From positions 1-64,000 of the forward strand of contig JBBDNV010000102.1 in NCBI GenBank assembly GCA_040877415.1: a stretch of DNA of 64,000 bases. Direction: 5' to 3'. This DNA is from JBBDNV01 sp040877415 (lineage in GTDB: Bacteria > Planctomycetota > Planctomycetia > Pirellulales > PALSA-1355). The notes beneath the pieces are model-generated. The model did not search any database. It was not told where the DNA came from and saw only the letters and a list, made by a program, of their open reading frames with translations. Made by a program: the position numbers and the translations under genes. Positions 9,101 through 16,262 of the stretch are shown here, in pieces; within the stretch, counting starts at the first letter, position 1; each line of letters opens with the position of its first letter.

Positions 9101-9597
9101 AACGTGTCGGTGCCGCGTGTGTTGAATCGGTATTTGTCTCGCAGCGCCGGATCGTCTGACAGCGACGGAAATCCGTCGTCCGCCCACTCTTTCCATCCCT
9201 TGCGGACCAAAGGCGAGCGCAAACGGTACGGCCCGTACACCCGCCGCTGCTGCGTGAAACCCTTGGCACAGCCTCGCGGATTCCAGTGCACCGTATCTGT
9301 GTTGCCATAGAGGTCCTTGCAGGTACCGCCCTCATACGCCTGCTCGGAACGAATGACGACACCGTTGCGAAGGAAGGCCCGCATTCGGCAATTGTGCGTG
9401 TCGTTCGGCGCGCAGACCCACGTGAACGATCCATCGACGCGGTATTGGTCGCGATAGACTTGCTCCCAGTCGCGATTGGGGTAATTGCCCAGCGGGTTGG
9501 CGACGTTCACGGGCTCGAACGCCCACAGTCGCTCGCTCAGCATGCCGCCGCTTCCCATCGCTGCCAGTGCCGCTTGCAGAAAATCGCGTCGATCCAT
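6130..9597 (-). CDS. NXR/nitrate-reductase-like molybdopterin catalytic (alpha) subunit
   Basis: The catalytic subunit (1155 aa), carrying Mo-bis-MGD and an N-terminal Fe-S cluster. The leader begins MDRRDFLQAA, a twin-arginine signal, so the enzyme is predicted to be exported, as in the periplasmic nitrite oxidoreductases. The N-terminal cluster site reads C62-x3-D66-x3-C70 with C110. This is the type II pattern in which Asp and Cys replace ligands of NarG. Asp272 in WSNYTWHGDQAPGHP is in the position of the Mo-ligating Asp. The conserved start (NYPNRDWEQVYRDQYR) and length resemble Nitrospira NxrA and relatives. A GGGGAG site precedes the ATG. It could work as nitrite oxidase, nitrate reductase, or on another substrate such as chlorate or a hydrocarbon; the family does not settle this. 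Confidence 0.9.
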   Translation of the reverse strand: MDRRDFLQAALAAMGSGGMLSERLWAFEPVNVANPLGNYPNRDWEQVYRDQYRVDGSFTWVCAPNDTHNCRMRAFLRNGVVIRSEQAYEGGTCKDLYGNTDTVHWNPRGCAKGFTQQRRVYGPYRLRSPLVRKGWKEWADDGFPSLSDDPALRDKYRFNTRGTDTFVKASWDEIYRYHAKAVMAIAKTYSGAAGMARLQADGYEPEMIEACHNAGTRTFKLRGGMGLLGVMGKYGLYRWSNMLAVVDNVVRKVEPKESLGGRLWSNYTWHGDQAPGHPFVHGLQAADCDFNDMRHTKLHIQCGKNMVENKMPDSHWFIEIMERGGRIVVITPEYSPPATKADYWIQVRPGCTDTALFLGVTRLMVDNNWYDDKFVRAYTDFPLLIRKDNLQRLRASDLLPDYKLGLPKNGPSFVSQHLTDEQYAKIGDFCIYDVSQRKVVPLTRDQLGPRMEAAGIAPALSYSGTVKLADGAEVEVVTIWDAYQVHLRDYDLETVARITGADKTLIERLAKDIWDTSRAGHPVAIHVGEGINHWFHATLANRAQYLPVMLTGQLGKPGAGCFTWAGNYKSALFQSSPESGPGFLGWIAEDPFNPNLDRELDGKQVKVNKTTKDEEPAYWNHGERPLIVDTPKYGRMCFTGETHMPTPTKFLWFSNVNLFNNAKHAYDMLFVVNPKIDCIISQDVEMTSSCEYADLVFPANTWMEFQTYEITASCSNPYLQIWKGGIPSLYDSRDDVHILAETAEALTKETGDRRFADYWRFILQDKAAGVKVYMQRLLDSSTTTRGYKIDDILAGKYGEPGVALMLFRTYPRIPFYENVHDNMPFWTDTGRLNAYCDIPEAIQHGENFIVHREGPEATPYLPNVIVSSNPLVRPDDFGLSLEAMHWDERTIRNVKLPWSEVQKTQNPLWAQGYRFYLLTPKSRHRVHSSWSNVDWHNIWDSNYGDPHRRDKRLPFFGDHQLHINPDDAKELGLNEGDYAYVDSNAADRPFRGWQNDPERAKVARFMVRVTYNTSYPRGVLMTKHAPYIATEKTVRAHETRPDGRARSEDTGYQANLRYGSQQSCTRNWLMPMHQTDTLFHKAKLKMGFMFGGEADNHAVNTVPKETLVRIVKAEDGGRGGKGPWDGATAAFGPQSESPAKELYLQGNYIRIEGQG

Positions 9598-9651
9598 GTG
9601 CCTGACTCCCCGATTGAGCGAACTTGTGGGTTCTCGAGCCGTAGCCCTGGC

Positions 9652-11334
9652 TCATTCCACGCGCAAATCATTCCACAGCGTGATCAACTTCTGCGGCCCA
9701 CGATCGTGAGCCGATCCGTCCCAAATCGCAAAAGCCACCGAGTATCGCCCGCCAGGCTCAATTGACATACCATCTTGAGCATTGACGACGAGCGGCCGTC
9801 GCAAGATCACTGTCCAGCGGCCGTCTTTCCAGGCGGCCTCGGCCGTCACGACCTGAGAGGCCTTGGGCCGAAACGTTAACGTGCCGAAGCCCCTGGAGAC
9901 CAGATTCGCCCCATCGCTTTCCCGCGTCGCCAGCGGATTTCCGACGACGCGTGCGGTCACGAAATCGGGCAACGCCGCTCCCTTAGCGAGCTCGCGGTAG
10001 ACGGGCGTGTCGAACGGGTATTCGTCGGATTGTTGATCGCTGGCGCCCGTGTCGTGTGTGCCGGCGCGCCACTGCCACACATCCAGCGCGGCTGCGTCGC
10101 TGGCTCCCATGCCGAGAAAGGGTTCGTTGGGGTCCTGAATAAGCTCGGCCGCCACCATGTCTTCGAACTGATCGGGTTTCGACGCGGCGTCGTCATGCGT
10201 TGGATCGTTCCACGAGATGCGCAGAGCCAGCGTCTGGCTGTCGTGCGTGGCCTGCACGCTCAGATCGCGACTCGGTTCGTCGCGCCACCACAGCGGCGTT
10301 GTCTGGAGCCCCGTTGCCTTTGCGGCCTGCCAGCCCGGATCGTCCGGACCGCTGGGCAGCGTGCGCGTTCTCTTGGCCGCAAGCGCGGCCCGCTTCAACA
10401 CAGTCGCTTCGCGCGTTTCCTCGTTGGAAAGCGAAAGCACAAAGTGCACCATGTCTGTTACCTGTTCCGGGGTCAATTGCTGACTGGCCGGCATTGGCGA
10501 GCCCGGCATCCCCAGCCAGATGCGGCGATAGACCGACTTCGGATCGTGGTTGCCCTTGAAGATCCCCAGCGTCAGATCGCGGGGGCGCGTCGGCAGGCCT
10601 TCGCTGTCGACCATCTTCTGCTGTCCGTCTCCTCTGCCGGTGTCGCCGTGGCAGGCCGCGCAACCTTTCGTCAGATAGACCTCTTTGCCGCGGGCAATCG
10701 CCTCCCCAGACGAATCGCTAACGACAGGAGGCTGGAAAACTTCGCCGGGCGTCGTGGCGCGAGCAATTCCCTCCGCAAGTTTCTCTTTGCTGAGATCCTC
10801 CTCGGCCTCGGCCGCCAACTTCAGCTCGATGTCGCGAGCGCCATCGCCGCGCAACTTCATGACGTGTTCCGCCAGCGCTCGTCGATCGACTTCCGAAAGG
10901 TGTGCCCATGAAACCATGGCCGAGCCTGGCATCCCGCGGGTTAGCACGGCTTCGAGATCGTCCAAAGTGGGAACGCTGTTGACGGTGCTGATCAGCCGCC
11001 ATCGGCCGGCCCGAAAGTCGCGCGGGCGCGGAAAGACAAACACCGCGGCCGGGCCGCGGCCATCGCCGTTCGTTCCGTGGCACGCGGCGCAGTGTTGTGC
11101 ATACAACTGCTCGCCGGTTTTCGCATCGCGGCTGATCGGCCGGCCGGCGGGCACGTTGCCTTCGACCGTGGTCGGCGCGGTAACACTTTGTTTTGCAGGG
11201 CCGCCTTTTTCTGCCGTTGGCGTTTTTTTCGTCCCGCATCCAACGAGAAGCCCCACGACGGTTGCGGACATGAGTTGAGCTCCCAGCATGGCCCAGGCAA
11301 CGCCGATAACAGATCGCGACCTTGTCGTCTTCAT
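9652..11334 (-). CDS. Dihaem cytochrome c fused to ethylbenzene-dehydrogenase-type gamma domain, lipoprotein
   Basis: First gene of the operon. It encodes a membrane-anchored electron exit. The signal peptide ends in a lipobox (LLVGC, Cys33). Two c-type haem sites follow, CAACH at residues 82-86 and a second CAACH near residue 220, each in a cytochrome c domain with a methionine-bearing GMPGS segment. The C-terminal 230 residues match the haem-b-binding gamma subunit domain of the ethylbenzene dehydrogenase/NXR group (EB_dh family), including ALRISWNDPTHDD and DVWQWRAG. Fusion of the gamma subunit to a dihaem cytochrome would join three haems in one chain, so electrons from the Mo subunit could reach the membrane. 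An AAGGAG site precedes the ATG. Confidence 0.85.
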   Translation of the reverse strand: MKTTRSRSVIGVAWAMLGAQLMSATVVGLLVGCGTKKTPTAEKGGPAKQSVTAPTTVEGNVPAGRPISRDAKTGEQLYAQHCAACHGTNGDGRGPAAVFVFPRPRDFRAGRWRLISTVNSVPTLDDLEAVLTRGMPGSAMVSWAHLSEVDRRALAEHVMKLRGDGARDIELKLAAEAEEDLSKEKLAEGIARATTPGEVFQPPVVSDSSGEAIARGKEVYLTKGCAACHGDTGRGDGQQKMVDSEGLPTRPRDLTLGIFKGNHDPKSVYRRIWLGMPGSPMPASQQLTPEQVTDMVHFVLSLSNEETREATVLKRAALAAKRTRTLPSGPDDPGWQAAKATGLQTTPLWWRDEPSRDLSVQATHDSQTLALRISWNDPTHDDAASKPDQFEDMVAAELIQDPNEPFLGMGASDAAALDVWQWRAGTHDTGASDQQSDEYPFDTPVYRELAKGAALPDFVTARVVGNPLATRESDGANLVSRGFGTLTFRPKASQVVTAEAAWKDGRWTVILRRPLVVNAQDGMSIEPGGRYSVAFAIWDGSAHDRGPQKLITLWNDLRVE

Positions 11335-11567
11335 TGCTAGCTCCTTGCCTCGAGGCCCCAGCCCGGCTCATGGCAAACGGCCCGGTTCACGAGTCCAACG
11401 CATAGCACTTCCCATTCCGAATTCTTCCTGTCAAAGCTGAGTCGCACGATGCGGCCCGCAATTCACCACACGCTTTAGCAGGAGGGGACATTTGCCGGGC
11501 GATACCGCGCGCCTTATGTGCCAATAGTGCACATCGATGGAAAAGATTCACGTGAAACCCGGAAAAT
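11335..11567. other. Leader region of the molybdoenzyme operon
   Basis: Gene-free stretch upstream of the first operon gene (read on the minus strand). Two weak promoter-like signals are present. One is a TTGACA at 11434-11429 without a good -10. The other is a sigma-54-like GG/GC pair at 11414-11400 with the right 12-nt spacing but only partial consensus. Neither is decisive. Confidence 0.25.
11516..11534. promoter_or_regulatory. Candidate operator upstream of the molybdoenzyme operon
   Basis: A perfect 6-bp inverted repeat ATGTGC / GCACAT with a 7-bp spacer, about 180 bp before the first operon gene and just past the end of the Rrf2-family gene. The size suits a dimeric regulator. It does not match the FNR consensus or the palindrome at 12069-12094, so the protein that would bind it is unknown. 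Confidence 0.3.
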
Positions 11568-12044
11568 TCACCGAGAACCCGAAGTTGGTTCGCTCCCGAG
11601 GCGATCGCCGAACGCAACGCACGGAAATTGGCAGGTTGCCTTGTTGCGAGTCGGCCTGGGCACCAGTTCCGCGATGGTCGTCTCGTCAAAGGCCGCCTCG
11701 ACCAGGGCCAAAGCGCTATCCAACCGGCGGTGCAACGGGCACAAATTCCGATGGTGCTTCAGCCCCAAAGGACACGTTTCAATTCGGGAAAGCGGATCGA
11801 CGGCATTAACGACCTCCAGCACCGTCATTTCCTCGGGATCCCGTTGGAGCTTGTGCCCGCCGCCGGGCCCGCGCTGCGAGCGCACCAGGCCCGCTCGGGA
11901 GAGGCTGCGTAGAACCTTGGCCAGGTAGTGGCTGGGCACCTGCGTGGCCTCTGAAATCTGGCCCGTGGTCGGTGGGTCGCCCGCTTCGTGAGCGGCCAAA
12001 TGGGTCACGGCCCGCAAGGCATATTCGGCGGTTTGCGAGATCAT
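11568..12044 (-). CDS. Rrf2-family transcriptional regulator
   Basis: A winged-helix regulator of the Rrf2 family (IscR, NsrR, RirA). The protein starts MISQTAEYALRAVTHLA, the canonical Rrf2 opening, which fixes the start at 12044 although the frame is open to 12161. The wing carries SQRGPGGGHKL. Cys91 and Cys102 sit at the positions of the first and third cluster cysteines of NsrR/IscR, but the middle ligand position holds His97/His98 rather than Cys, so cluster binding may be altered. It is divergent from the RIC gene and shares a palindromic control region with it. A nitric-oxide or iron-sulfur sensing role, NsrR-like, is inferred from this context. Confidence 0.85.
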   Translation of the reverse strand: MISQTAEYALRAVTHLAAHEAGDPPTTGQISEATQVPSHYLAKVLRSLSRAGLVRSQRGPGGGHKLQRDPEEMTVLEVVNAVDPLSRIETCPLGLKHHRNLCPLHRRLDSALALVEAAFDETTIAELVPRPTRNKATCQFPCVAFGDRLGSEPTSGSR

Positions 12045-12068
12045 GGCAGCGCTGGGGAGTAATTCTGT

Positions 12069-12094
12069 ATATTTGGAGCTTGATATCCAGATAT
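12069..12094. promoter_or_regulatory. 26-bp palindrome, predicted Rrf2 operator
   Basis: Two 9-bp arms (ATATTTGGA and TCCAGATAT) match at 8 of 9 positions around an 8-bp spacer. The site lies between the divergent Rrf2 and RIC genes. It covers the predicted -35 of the plus-strand promoter and touches the -10 of the minus-strand promoter, the layout expected for autoregulation plus repression of RIC. Length and symmetry fit Rrf2 dimers; binding is inferred. Confidence 0.5.
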
Positions 12095-12107
12095 TAACGC
12101 CTAGAAT
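12080..12107 (+). promoter_or_regulatory. Promoter for the RIC-globin genes
   Basis: TTGATA at 12080-12085 and TAGAAT at 12102-12107, each 5 of 6 to the sigma-70 consensus, with 16-bp spacing. It lies about 90 bp before the RIC start codon. Confidence 0.5.
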
Positions 12108-12118
12108 GAGGGCGTCAA
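12091..12118 (-). promoter_or_regulatory. Promoter for the Rrf2-family regulator
   Basis: On the minus strand, TTGACG (12118-12113) and TAATAT (12096-12091) are separated by 16 bp, with the regulator start about 47 bp downstream. The -10 falls on the edge of the palindrome. Confidence 0.4.
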
Positions 12119-12198
12119 GCCGAATCCCGCGTGGGAACTGAAAAACTGTTGCGCAGCGCACGGATCATAGGGTTCCAGCTATGAAAGGAGACGCAGCC

Positions 12199-12963
12199 AT
12201 GTCGCCGCATGAATATCAAGGGGATGTGCCGGTCTGGAAGTTGGTGCGGGGGCACGAGGGCCGTGCTGGGGTGCTGGCAAGATTTGGAATCGACTACTGC
12301 TGCGGAGGCGATACTCCCTTGGACGAGGCTTGCTCGCGGCAAGGCGTGAGCGTCGAGGAAGTTCTTCGCGCGCTTGAAGAAAACGACGATTCACGCGCCG
12401 CGGCCGATCAGATCGACTGGACTTGCGAGTCGATGACCAGGCTGGCGGACCACATCGTCTCGCGGCATCACGCCTACCTGCGCGAAGTGCTGCCGCGGCT
12501 GGGCAGCGTGTTGGAAACGGTCGTGGCGAAGCACGCGGAAAAGCACCCCAACCTCGTGGAATTGTACGACGTGTACACCGCCATGTGGAACGAATTGCTC
12601 GACCACATGATGAAGGAAGAGCTGGTGCTGTTCCCGTTCGTGCGGGCGCTGGATCAGGCGCTGCGGACGGGCCAGGCCGCCCCGCGCTTCCATTGTGGGA
12701 GCGTGAGAGCACCGATCCATGCCATGGAAGACGAGCATCGAAGCGCGGGCGAGGCTTTGCTTCGCATGCGCGAATTAAGCTTCGGTTTCCGGCCGCCCAA
12801 GGACGCCTGCAATGCCTACCGCGTATTGATGGCGGGCCTTCGGGAGCTGGAGAGCGACCTCCATCTTCACATACACAAGGAAAACAACATCCTGTTCCCG
12901 CGTGCTGCGCAAGCCGAGGCCTCGCTCGATGAGGCCACGGCAAAGTCACTGGGAACCGCGTAG
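12199..12963 (+). CDS. ric: Iron-sulfur cluster repair di-iron protein (RIC/ScdA/YtfE)
   Basis: Repairs Fe-S clusters damaged by nitric oxide or peroxide. The N-terminal ScdA domain shows the signature YCCGGD, and the C-terminal hemerythrin-like domain supplies the di-iron ligands in LADHIVSRHH, LLDHMMKEELVLFP, AMEDEHRSAG and HIHKENNILFP. The frame opens at 12181, but AAAGGAG lies inside those first codons and sits 8 nt before the ATG at 12199, so I chose 12199. The globin gene follows 40 nt later in the same direction, and the Rrf2-type regulator is divergent: a classic nitrosative-stress arrangement. Acts in the cytoplasm. Confidence 0.93.
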   Translation: MSPHEYQGDVPVWKLVRGHEGRAGVLARFGIDYCCGGDTPLDEACSRQGVSVEEVLRALEENDDSRAAADQIDWTCESMTRLADHIVSRHHAYLREVLPRLGSVLETVVAKHAEKHPNLVELYDVYTAMWNELLDHMMKEELVLFPFVRALDQALRTGQAAPRFHCGSVRAPIHAMEDEHRSAGEALLRMRELSFGFRPPKDACNAYRVLMAGLRELESDLHLHIHKENNILFPRAAQAEASLDEATAKSLGTA

Positions 12964-13003
12964 CGATCCACGACCTTGATGGTCCGTGGGCGAGGTCGTA
13001 TCG

Positions 13004-13423
13004 ATGAACACACGATGCTCAGAATCGCTGGGATACGAACAAGTGTTGGCGAGCTACCACCGCTGCGAAGCCGCGGGCGGGCTGTTTGACAGCTTCTACG
13101 ACATCTTCTTTGCCAAATCGCCCGAGATCTCTCCAAAGTTCGCCAAGACGGACATGGAAAGGCAAAAACAGGACGTCATGGCATCGGTGCTGATGGCCCT
13201 GCGGCTGGCAAGTGGGGATCCGGCTGCGCGGCAGTACATCCAACAAATCGGCGAGTCGCACAGCCGCCGTGGCTATCACATCCGCCCCGAATTGTACGTC
13301 CTTTGGCTCGACGCCCTGTGCGAGGCCGTAAGAAAGCACGACCCGGCTTATACGCCCGATTTGGAAGAACAGTGGCGTCAGGCCATGCGTCCTGCAATCG
13401 AACTGATGATTGCCGCGTATTGA
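13004..13423 (+). CDS. Single-domain globin
   Basis: A haem globin of about 139 residues. It has the globin B-to-E pattern (FYDIFFAKSPEISPKFAKT) and a proximal-His region ESHSRRGYHIRPELY, with the C-terminal helices LWLDALCEAVRKHDP. A GTG at 12986 could extend the protein by six residues, but a GAGG box sits 8 nt before the ATG at 13004. It lies 40 nt downstream of RIC, so the pair is probably co-transcribed. Oxygen or nitric-oxide binding, and NO detoxification, is inferred from that pairing. No reductase domain is fused, so an external electron donor would be needed. Confidence 0.85.
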   Translation: MNTRCSESLGYEQVLASYHRCEAAGGLFDSFYDIFFAKSPEISPKFAKTDMERQKQDVMASVLMALRLASGDPAARQYIQQIGESHSRRGYHIRPELYVLWLDALCEAVRKHDPAYTPDLEEQWRQAMRPAIELMIAAY

Positions 13424-13602
13424 TGGGCAATCCGGAATTGGCCCTTCACTCTCTTGCCCAGCGGGTCGAATAGGGCTGGCAGCGGCAGTCGTCCGGCAAT
13501 TGAATCGCCGACCGGACGCCTCCATAATGAATCGCGTTCACCCCTATGCTGCGGCTCGTTTTGTGCCGACCATACGCTAGGGGCCTTCGTGAGCTGCGGG
13601 AA

Positions 13603-16242
13603 ATGTCCACCGTCAACCATCCCGACGATCGGTCTCCTGTACAGCTCCTTTGCCCACACTGCCACAGCCCGATCGAGCATGCTGCGCCGGAGGAAGAGAT
13701 CGTTTGCTCTTCGTGCGGCAGTTCATTCCACCTCGATCCCGACCGAACGCAAATCTGGACCAAGGACAAACTGCCCGTCCTGGGTAAGTTTGAACTTCTC
13801 GAAGCGATCGGGCGAGGCGCGTTTGGAATGGTCTATCGTGCCCGTGATACGCAACTGGACCGCATCGTGGCGGTGAAGGTACCGCGCAGCGGCCAGCTGG
13901 CCACCGCCCAAGACGAAGATCGCTTTGTGCGCGAAGCGCGCAATGCGGCCCAGTTACAACATGCGGGCATCGTGCCGGTCTACGAAGTCGGGCGCACTGA
14001 GTCGTTTCCGTACATCGTCTGCGAATACGTAAAGGGGATCACGCTGGCCGACGCACAGACGGCCCGCAAGTTCAGCTTCCGCGATTCGGCCCAGTTAGTG
14101 GCCCAAGTGGCAAGGGCGGTAGCGCATGCCCATACCCAGCGCGTCGTACATCGTGATCTCAAGCCGTCGAACATTATGCTCACTCCCGACGGCACGCCGC
14201 GCGTGATGGACTTCGGTCTCTCGAAGCGCGAAACCGGCGACGTAACGGTCACCGTCGAAGGGCAGGTGCTGGGCACGCCTGCCTATATGAGCCCCGAGCA
14301 GGCGTCCGGCCAAGCGCATCACGTCGACGGTCGCAGCGACGTCTACAGCCTGGGAGCTATTTTGTACGAACTCTTGACCGGCGAGCTCCCGTTCCGCGGC
14401 AATCAGCGGATGATCTTGCACCAAGTGATACAGGATGAACCGCGCGCCCCGCGCAGTTTGAACGACCGCATTCCGCGCGACCTGGAAACCATTTGTGTAA
14501 ACGCGATGGCCAAGGAAGCGTCTCGCCGTTACCAGACGGCGAGTGCCATGGCCGACGATCTAACTCGCTGGCTCAACGGCCAGCCGATTCAGGCCCGGCC
14601 TGTCGGCCGCATCGAGCGCAGCTGGCGATGGTGCAGGCGAAATCCCGTTGTGGCTGGCCTGACGGCAGCCGTTGTTTTGGCCCTGGCGAGCGGTACGGCG
14701 GTCTCTGGATATTTCGCGGTGCAGGCCCAATCGCGTGCCGAGGAAGCCATCGCCGAGAAGAGCCGGGCGATCTTGGAAGCTGAGAAGGCGACGCAAGTAG
14801 CCCAGTTTCTGGCCGGCATGTTCGAGGCCTCGGCGCCCTTGCGCAAAGGCGGCGTTCGGTTCACCGGCTTTGGCTTGACTGGGAAAAAGGGTGCCAAAGA
14901 CGCGGCCGACCTCACTGCCCGCGAAGTTTTGGACCGGGGAGCCCGCAAAGTGGTTGACGAGCTGCGGGGCCAGCCGGCAGTCCGGGCGGCCGTGCTGGAA
15001 ACGATCGGCAACGTCTACATCGGGCTCACTCTCACTGACCAGGCCGACCCGCTGCTCAGCGAGGCGCTCGAGATCCGTCGCCGCTTGTATGCCGAACCGC
15101 ATCTGGAAACCGCCGCCAGCTTGTATAGTCTCGCAACGCTGCGAGCCTTGCAGCTCCGCTACGATGAATCGATAACGGCGGCCAGGGAAGCGCTGGCGAT
15201 CCGGCAGAAACTCTTGGGTGACGACCACCAAGATACCATCGACACCAAATTCGTTTTGGCTTTCGATCTTGGCGCCACAGACATTGACACTCCAGAAACG
15301 GAACAGCTTATGCGAGACGTGCTCGCGTGGCGCCGCGCCCATTTGGGAAACGAGCATCCGGAGACCGTATTTGGCATGCTCGGGCTGGCTGGAGTTTTGG
15401 TTCGAAAAGGAGATCTTGAAATAGGGGCGCCGCTATTGAGCGAGGCTACTGCCGTACTGCTCAAAGATCCCGACACCAAACCTCTTGGACTGGCCATCAC
15501 AGAAACGATTCAGGCAATACTTCTGCAGCGATTAAACAATTGGAAATTGGCTGCCGATTTGAGCGGAAAGGCCGTCAAGCATTTCCTTGAGTTCGAATCG
15601 GAGGATCATCCAGCGTTTACGTTGATCGCTCATCAACATCTGATTTGTCTGATTGAAGCCGAGCGATTCGATGAGACGAAGCAATTCTGTCGATCGCAAT
15701 TATTGAAAACCGGTGAGCTTAGCCGCCCGCTTCGCACGATGAGCGTATTCTGTGCTTGGCATTTGTGCGTTGCCGCCCGCGCGAGTAACAATTCCAATGA
15801 CTTGAATGAGGCGGAACAGGTGTGCCGAGAATTGCTCCCGAGAGCTCCTGAATCAGCGGTGGACGGACGTTATCGTGTTATTCTTTCTGGTGGCCTTGCC
15901 CTGGTACTGGCCGCGAAAGCGAACATCGCGCGCGATCGGAACGAGTTGGATCAGGCGAACCAGTTCTGCCGGGAAGCCCTCGAAACTGCCAGGGCGAACC
16001 TCACGTACCAGCGCGAACTCAAGCAGAAAGGGCAGATGCGGAGTATGGAGATCCTGGTAGCGGTTTTGCCGCGGGTGGGATTCGCTTTGCGCCGGGCCGG
16101 GAAAATAGTGGATGCGGAGGCATTGTACCGTGAAGCGCTACCGCTCACGTTAGAGTTCAAGGATACGTCCTTCACCAACAGGCTTACGACCGAGTTGGCC
16201 GATCTGAAGCAGTTCGAAGGAGAATCCAGCGAAACAGAATGA
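13603..16242 (+). CDS. Ser/Thr protein kinase with N-terminal zinc ribbon and TPR tail
   Basis: A membrane-anchored Hanks-type kinase. After the Met at 13603 comes a four-cysteine ribbon (LLCPHCHSP ... VCSSCGSSFH), then the kinase domain: glycine loop IGRGAFGMVYRA, VAVKVPR lysine, catalytic loop VVHRDLKPSNIML, DFGLSK, and APE-like YMSPEQ. A single membrane helix follows (VVAGLTAAVVLALASGTAVSG), then about 450 residues of TPR-like repeats on the far side. This layout is common in planctomycetes, where such kinases are numerous. No substrate can be read from the sequence. The upstream frame opens at 13546. The gene ends 20 nt before the next start and may be co-transcribed with it. Confidence 0.9.
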   Translation: MSTVNHPDDRSPVQLLCPHCHSPIEHAAPEEEIVCSSCGSSFHLDPDRTQIWTKDKLPVLGKFELLEAIGRGAFGMVYRARDTQLDRIVAVKVPRSGQLATAQDEDRFVREARNAAQLQHAGIVPVYEVGRTESFPYIVCEYVKGITLADAQTARKFSFRDSAQLVAQVARAVAHAHTQRVVHRDLKPSNIMLTPDGTPRVMDFGLSKRETGDVTVTVEGQVLGTPAYMSPEQASGQAHHVDGRSDVYSLGAILYELLTGELPFRGNQRMILHQVIQDEPRAPRSLNDRIPRDLETICVNAMAKEASRRYQTASAMADDLTRWLNGQPIQARPVGRIERSWRWCRRNPVVAGLTAAVVLALASGTAVSGYFAVQAQSRAEEAIAEKSRAILEAEKATQVAQFLAGMFEASAPLRKGGVRFTGFGLTGKKGAKDAADLTAREVLDRGARKVVDELRGQPAVRAAVLETIGNVYIGLTLTDQADPLLSEALEIRRRLYAEPHLETAASLYSLATLRALQLRYDESITAAREALAIRQKLLGDDHQDTIDTKFVLAFDLGATDIDTPETEQLMRDVLAWRRAHLGNEHPETVFGMLGLAGVLVRKGDLEIGAPLLSEATAVLLKDPDTKPLGLAITETIQAILLQRLNNWKLAADLSGKAVKHFLEFESEDHPAFTLIAHQHLICLIEAERFDETKQFCRSQLLKTGELSRPLRTMSVFCAWHLCVAARASNNSNDLNEAEQVCRELLPRAPESAVDGRYRVILSGGLALVLAAKANIARDRNELDQANQFCREALETARANLTYQRELKQKGQMRSMEILVAVLPRVGFALRRAGKIVDAEALYREALPLTLEFKDTSFTNRLTTELADLKQFEGESSETE

Positions 16243-16262
16243 CGCATTCTGGGAGCCGCACG

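Noticed and set aside
7045..9159. Two long plus-strand frames (339-342 codons) opposite the molybdoenzyme alpha gene
   Set aside because: They are antisense shadows of a high-GC gene: no ribosome-binding sites, no family features, and the minus-strand protein is well conserved.
439..11334. Naming the operon outright as nxrAB of a nitrite oxidiser
   Set aside because: Sequence resemblance is strong, but the branch also holds nitrate, chlorate and hydrocarbon enzymes, and the reaction direction cannot be read from the window.
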